This document shows, piece after piece, positions 43,325 to 43,628 of a stretch of DNA of 43,628 nt. Both the position numbers and the translations under genes were made by a program. Origin of the DNA: Gammaproteobacteria bacterium (GTDB taxonomy: Bacteria > Pseudomonadota > Gammaproteobacteria > Steroidobacterales > Steroidobacteraceae); contig JANXYK010000037.1 in NCBI GenBank assembly GCA_025350055.1, forward strand, positions 1 to 43,628. The letters run 5' to 3'. The notes under the pieces are model-generated. The model saw only the letters and a list, made by a program, of their open reading frames with translations, searched no databases and was not told the origin of the DNA. Positions within the stretch are counted from its first letter, which is position 1. Each line of letters starts with the position of its first letter.

Positions 43325-43579
43325 TCAGGATTCCTGATCGAGGAGTTCCTCGCGGATGATCTGCCGAATCAGCTGCGGCGTAAGCAATGGCTGTGCGATG
43401 CCCGTGTGCGCCGCAAGTGCATCGTTGATTAGCGTTTGGTAACCCTTCCCAGACTTGCGCGACAACGATCTGAAGCGCTCCACAATGACATTATCGAGGT
43501 AGATGGTTATTCTCGTCTTACCGACGCTCGACAGAATTGCGCCACGCTTTCCAGCCGAAAAGTCATATTCCTTTTTCAT
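43325..43579 (-). CDS. brnA: BrnA-like antitoxin
   Basis: 84-residue ribbon-helix-helix-type antitoxin. MKKEYDFSAGKRGAIL, GKTRITIYLDNVIVERFR and GYQTLINDAL are characteristic of BrnA, which binds BrnT and represses the brnTA operon. The ATG overlaps the brnT 3' end. Confidence 0.85.
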   Translation of the reverse strand: MKKEYDFSAGKRGAILSSVGKTRITIYLDNVIVERFRSLSRKSGKGYQTLINDALAAHTGIAQPLLTPQLIRQIIREELLDQES

Positions 43580-43628
43580 AGCTGCTGCGTTCCTTGGCCG
43601 TTGGTCGTCGTACTGAAATCAGCCGGAT
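43563..43628 (-). CDS. brnT: BrnT-like toxin, 3' end only (runs off the window)
   Basis: 21 codons and a stop are visible: IRLISVRRPTAKERSSYEKG, then Ile and TGA. This matches the C-terminus of BrnT ribonuclease toxins (ISARRATxxERxxYE pattern), and the gene sits directly upstream of brnA with a 17-bp overlap, the usual brnTA arrangement. The rest lies beyond 43628. Confidence 0.75.
   Translation of the reverse strand: MRLISVRRPTAKERSSYEKGI

Overview
The window is a GC-rich, gene-dense piece of a bacterial chromosome, most likely from a gammaproteobacterium near the Xanthomonadales / Nevskiales / Steroidobacterales. This placement rests on gene content and order recalled from known genomes (dcd-mrp-metG-rnfB-nth, purN-purM divergent from a CDP-alcohol phosphotransferase and hda, a homodimeric-E1 pyruvate dehydrogenase with a lipoyl-bearing E3), not on a database search. 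No rRNA, tRNA, CRISPR array, prophage or insertion sequence was seen. No gene-free stretch exceeds 300 bases. Many neighbouring genes overlap by four bases (ATGA, GTGA or TTGA), so translational coupling is common.

Layout. 1-2584: BON-domain lipoprotein, CGFS glutaredoxin (grxD), then pyrC-rnt on the minus strand. 2585-9887: a pyruvate dehydrogenase operon (aceE-aceF-lpdA) followed 3 bp later by a tryptophanase / tyrosine phenol-lyase family enzyme, which would make pyruvate. 9944-10553: a small ORF and a nucleotidyltransferase gene broken by one in-frame stop. 10621-13038 (minus): coupled operon rnfB-like, nth, DUF1841, MOSC. 13092-13715: rhomboid protease. 13708-20413 (minus): one operon with a HEAT-repeat serine/threonine kinase, two PilT/PilU-type ATPases and metG. 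20580-22241: mrp/apbC and dcd. 22287-22969: higBA toxin-antitoxin pair with a recognisable operator. 23024-25505 (minus): purM-purN-DUF3108. 25538-27057: CDP-alcohol phosphatidyltransferase and an Hda protein fused to an acylphosphatase domain. 27044-29390 (minus): proS and a lytic transglycosylase. 29481-31483: pssA, uracil-DNA glycosylase, rimI. 31484-33470: a HipA-like kinase with a fused AbiEi-type DNA-binding N-terminus behind two near-identical palindromes, ending 3 bp before prfC. 35101-36802: MFS permease and a secreted protein of unknown function. 36827-39160: a long hairpin, an antitoxin remnant, and two paralogous coiled-coil membrane proteins flanking a prohibitin-family gene. 39153-43288: dgkA, a PAP2-type protein with an altered active site, and a 1015-codon frame joining a glycosyltransferase to a Wzi-like outer-membrane barrel. 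43325-43628: brnA and the 3' end of brnT.

Themes. Housekeeping blocks (PDH, purine and pyrimidine synthesis, aminoacyl-tRNA synthetases, DNA repair) are interrupted by accessory modules. At least four are toxin-antitoxin-like or remnants of such modules (higBA, HipA-AbiEi, antidote fragment, brnTA), with the broken nucleotidyltransferase pair as a possible fifth. Several phospholipid and envelope genes (pssA, CDP-alcohol PT, dgkA, PAP2, Wzi-like) are scattered through the right half. The strongest candidates for undescribed biology are the HEAT-kinase/PilT/PilU operon, the self-contained AbiEi-HipA gene with twin operators, the Hda-acylphosphatase fusion and the glycosyltransferase-Wzi fusion.
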